Notes under the pieces: generated by a model
Database searches by the model: none
The model's input: only the letters and a program-made list of their open reading frames with translations
Told to the model about the DNA's origin: nothing
Made by a program: the position numbers and the translations under genes
Source of the DNA: Zhengitettix transpicula
Taxonomy: Eukaryota; Arthropoda; Insecta; Orthoptera; Tetrigidae
Length of the DNA stretch: 64,000 bases
NCBI GenBank assembly: GCA_037074705.1
Contig: CM073594.1
Location: 80,601,009 to 80,665,008 of the forward strand
Reading direction: 5' to 3'
Part shown: one piece after another, positions 62,198-64,000 of the stretch
How the letters are laid out: the number at the start of each line of letters is the position of its first letter
Numbering within the stretch: position 1 is the stretch's first letter

Positions 62198-62429
62198 TCT
62201 GGAAGTAAGAGTGGCAAGTGGTCAGCGAAGCGATTTTTCTTCAGACTTAACCCCAGTTTTGGTGACCATGACGTACTATTCAGCATGACACACGTCTTCC
62301 ATATTGTAATGACGACATTGTAATCCCTCTGGACAGTCATCACTGAGGGATCTACGAAAATTGTAGGATGCAGTTCAGTCAGACGATATCTTCAAATAAT
62401 ACGACTGCATTATAGTGATCACTGTAGTG

Positions 62430-62825
62430 TAGAAACCCATATTTTTAACAATTGATTGTCAAAACAGATCTTTATTTTCAAACAGGCCAGTCGACAATAG
62501 AAAACTAAATATCTGAATACTCCCACAACCCTCTCAAAAAGACAACAGGTGTTGTTAACACGGGTCAGAATCTCCCACACTAAATTATTCCATAGCTTTC
62601 TCTTTTGCAGGATCCGTCCGCCTACTTGCCAAAACTGCAACAGAACCATAACAATATACCACATAATATTTGAATGCACCGGGTACAAAAAGCAAAGTGA
62701 CGAAACCCAAGGAGAAAATACCACTAACAAAGATTTAATTTAATCGAAAGAAGCCATAATTAAAACCGTAAAATATTTCACCCAAATTAATGTATTTGTC
62801 AAAATATATAACGCATTGTAGATTA
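62430..62825 (+). pseudogene. Non-LTR retrotransposon C-terminal fragment
   Basis: The plus translation has TRVRISHTKLFHSFLF and RIRPPTCQNCNRTITIYHII, then FECTGY (62552-62690). The CxxC...H....C knuckle and LTRLRIGHTRLTH-like lead are typical of the end of ORF2 in insect non-LTR elements with a C-terminal RNase H region. After a stop it continues EAIIKTVKYFTQINVFVKI. The rest of the element is absent, so it is a 5'-truncated copy. Confidence 0.65.
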
Positions 62826-62954
62826 CGAACATGTAAATTTGAATGAACATTTCTTGGTCGTTAATACCGTTTTAATATATATAAAATAATGTAAATAAAA
62901 CAATTCTTCATCGTGGTCCCTCAAGCTGTATGTGATATTTCTTAGGAGAATATA

Positions 62955-64000
62955 CCATTGTGATAAAAAGTAAGGTGAAACTGTCATTTAAAACTCCCGA
63001 ATATTAGGAAGACAGGTAAATTTTTTTCCTAGATTGGTAGGACTGTCTATAATATTTTCCAAGCGTCTGTTTGTTAAAAGGGTTAATTCTCTCCGAGTTA
63101 CACGTGTTTTGTAAACAACCAAAACTGAATTTTTTGATTTTTGCAATGGGTGATTTTGGTGAGCAAATAACTTGCATCAAATTTTGTTTGCGGAACGAAT
63201 ATTCTTGTGCGGACACGTTGAAAATGTTGCGGAAGGCCTTTGGTGATCAAACTATGGCACAAAAAAACGTTTATAAGTGGTACAACTAGTTCAAAGAGGG
63301 CCGAGAACGCGTTGAAAGCGAACCGCGCTCTGGAAGACCATCAACGTCTACCGACGAGGGCCACATCCAAAATAGCAAAGATTTGGTGCTTGAAAATCGT
63401 CGATGGACAATTAGAAATCTCGCTGATAGTGTAGGAATATCATTTGGCTCAGCACAAACCATTTTGAAGAATGTTTTGTGTCTCAAACGCGTCAAGTCTC
63501 GATCGGTGCCAAAATCGCTCAATGTATTGAAAAAAAACGTCGCGTTGGTGTGTGTGAAACTTTGCTGTCTGACTATCAGGACCACTTGAAATGCATCATT
63601 ACTGGAGACGAGACTTGGATTTACGCATACGACCCTGAAACCACCGACCAATCCAGCGAATATCGTGGAAAAGGTGAAGCAAGTCCGAAAATACCACGGC
63701 AAAGTCGGTCGAAAATCAACGTCATGTTGACAGCTTTCCTTGATTATCGTGGTGTGGTGCACTATGAATTCCTTCCGCCGGCCAAACTGTCAACAAAGAA
63801 TATTATTTGAGCGTTATGCGTCGTTTGCGTGAAGCTATTCGTCTGAAACGGCCGGAATTATGGGCGAACAACTCTTGGTTCCTTCATTTCCATAATGCAC
63901 CATGTCATACTGCATTGGTTCTTCGCGACTTTTTCGCCAAAAACTCTACTCATATCGTTCCGCAACCACCGTATTCGCCGTGCGACTTCTGGCTATTCAG
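62955..64000 (+). mobile_element. mariner element, second copy, cut by window end
   Basis: The left TIR CCATTGTGATAAAAAGTAAG lies after TA (62953-62954). The sequence is near-identical to 36318-37365. The right end lies beyond the window. Confidence 0.88.
63146..64000 (+). pseudogene. mariner transposase pseudogene, second copy
   Basis: The start at 63146 gives MGDFGEQITCIKFCLRNEYS. There is a premature TAG at 63287-63289 where the other copy has Glu. One base is lost in the A-run at about 63530 and one near 63785. The first catalytic Asp is present (TGDETW, 63607). The second is replaced: HFHNAPCHT, His codon at 63891, instead of HHDNAPCHT. A 12-bp deletion near 63979 removes the four residues DLAP just before the third Asp (PYSPCDF). 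The copy is therefore catalytically dead by several independent lesions. Confidence 0.88.

Noticed and set aside
1..64000. CRISPR arrays, bacterial operons, rRNA genes
   Set aside because: No regularly spaced identical repeats with unique spacers, no dense coding and no rRNA-like stretches; base composition and element types are those of an animal genome.

Overview
This window is AT-rich, intron-scale eukaryotic DNA made almost entirely of decayed transposable elements. The mix of mariner, Jockey-clade and RTE-like non-LTR elements, a Penelope-like element with a GIY-YIG domain, Helitron-like repeats and tRNA-derived SINEs points to an arthropod, most likely an insect; the species cannot be named from sequence alone. 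I see no convincing host gene, and every recognisable coding region is a broken transposon gene.

Layout. 0.5-1.8 kb: a fold-back element carrying a small hammerhead-like insert, then a MITE-like element. 2.4-4.75 kb: two divergent LTR-like units of the dominant repeat family. 5.3-5.7 kb: one unit of an A-tailed ~0.4-0.55 kb repeat. 9.3-11.6 kb: two abutting Helitron-like elements, one split by an LTR unit. 13.1-13.7 kb: an inverted repeat with poly(C)/poly(G) arms. 14.6-16.9 kb: a dead mariner and an LTR unit. 18.4-19.0 kb: a solo LTR. 26.3-28.3 kb: a Penelope-like element interrupted by a 681-bp TG...CA insertion. 29-33.3 kb: four LTR units end to end. 34.1-35.0 kb: Helitron-like. 36.3-37.6 kb: a near full-length mariner. 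38.6-41.3 kb: a Helitron-like element and two LTR units. 42.6-44.0 kb: a tandem array of the A-tailed repeat. 44.2-48.7 kb: an RTE-like element nested in a Jockey-like element. 50-54.6 kb: LTR unit, SINE, Helitron-like repeat, Penelope fragment, LTR unit. 55.5-57.1 kb: remnants of a tRNA-Trp-primed Ty3/gypsy element. 58.5-60.7 kb: a divergent LTR pair. 62.4-64 kb: a non-LTR fragment and a second mariner copy running off the window.

The most unusual structure is the dominant repeat: at least 13 solo LTR-like units (TGTAAT...ATTACA, about 0.9-1.35 kb), mostly flanked by ATAT duplications within (AT)n tracts. Their 3' ends carry zero to three serial copies of a module made of a tRNA-Lys primer-binding-site-like motif followed by another LTR terminus. 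One copy retains an exact 18-nt match to the 3' end of tRNA-Lys(CTT). The second notable structure is a 131-bp insert with a hammerhead-ribozyme-like fold, flanked by a 15-bp target duplication whose empty-site version survives in the opposite arm of the host palindrome.
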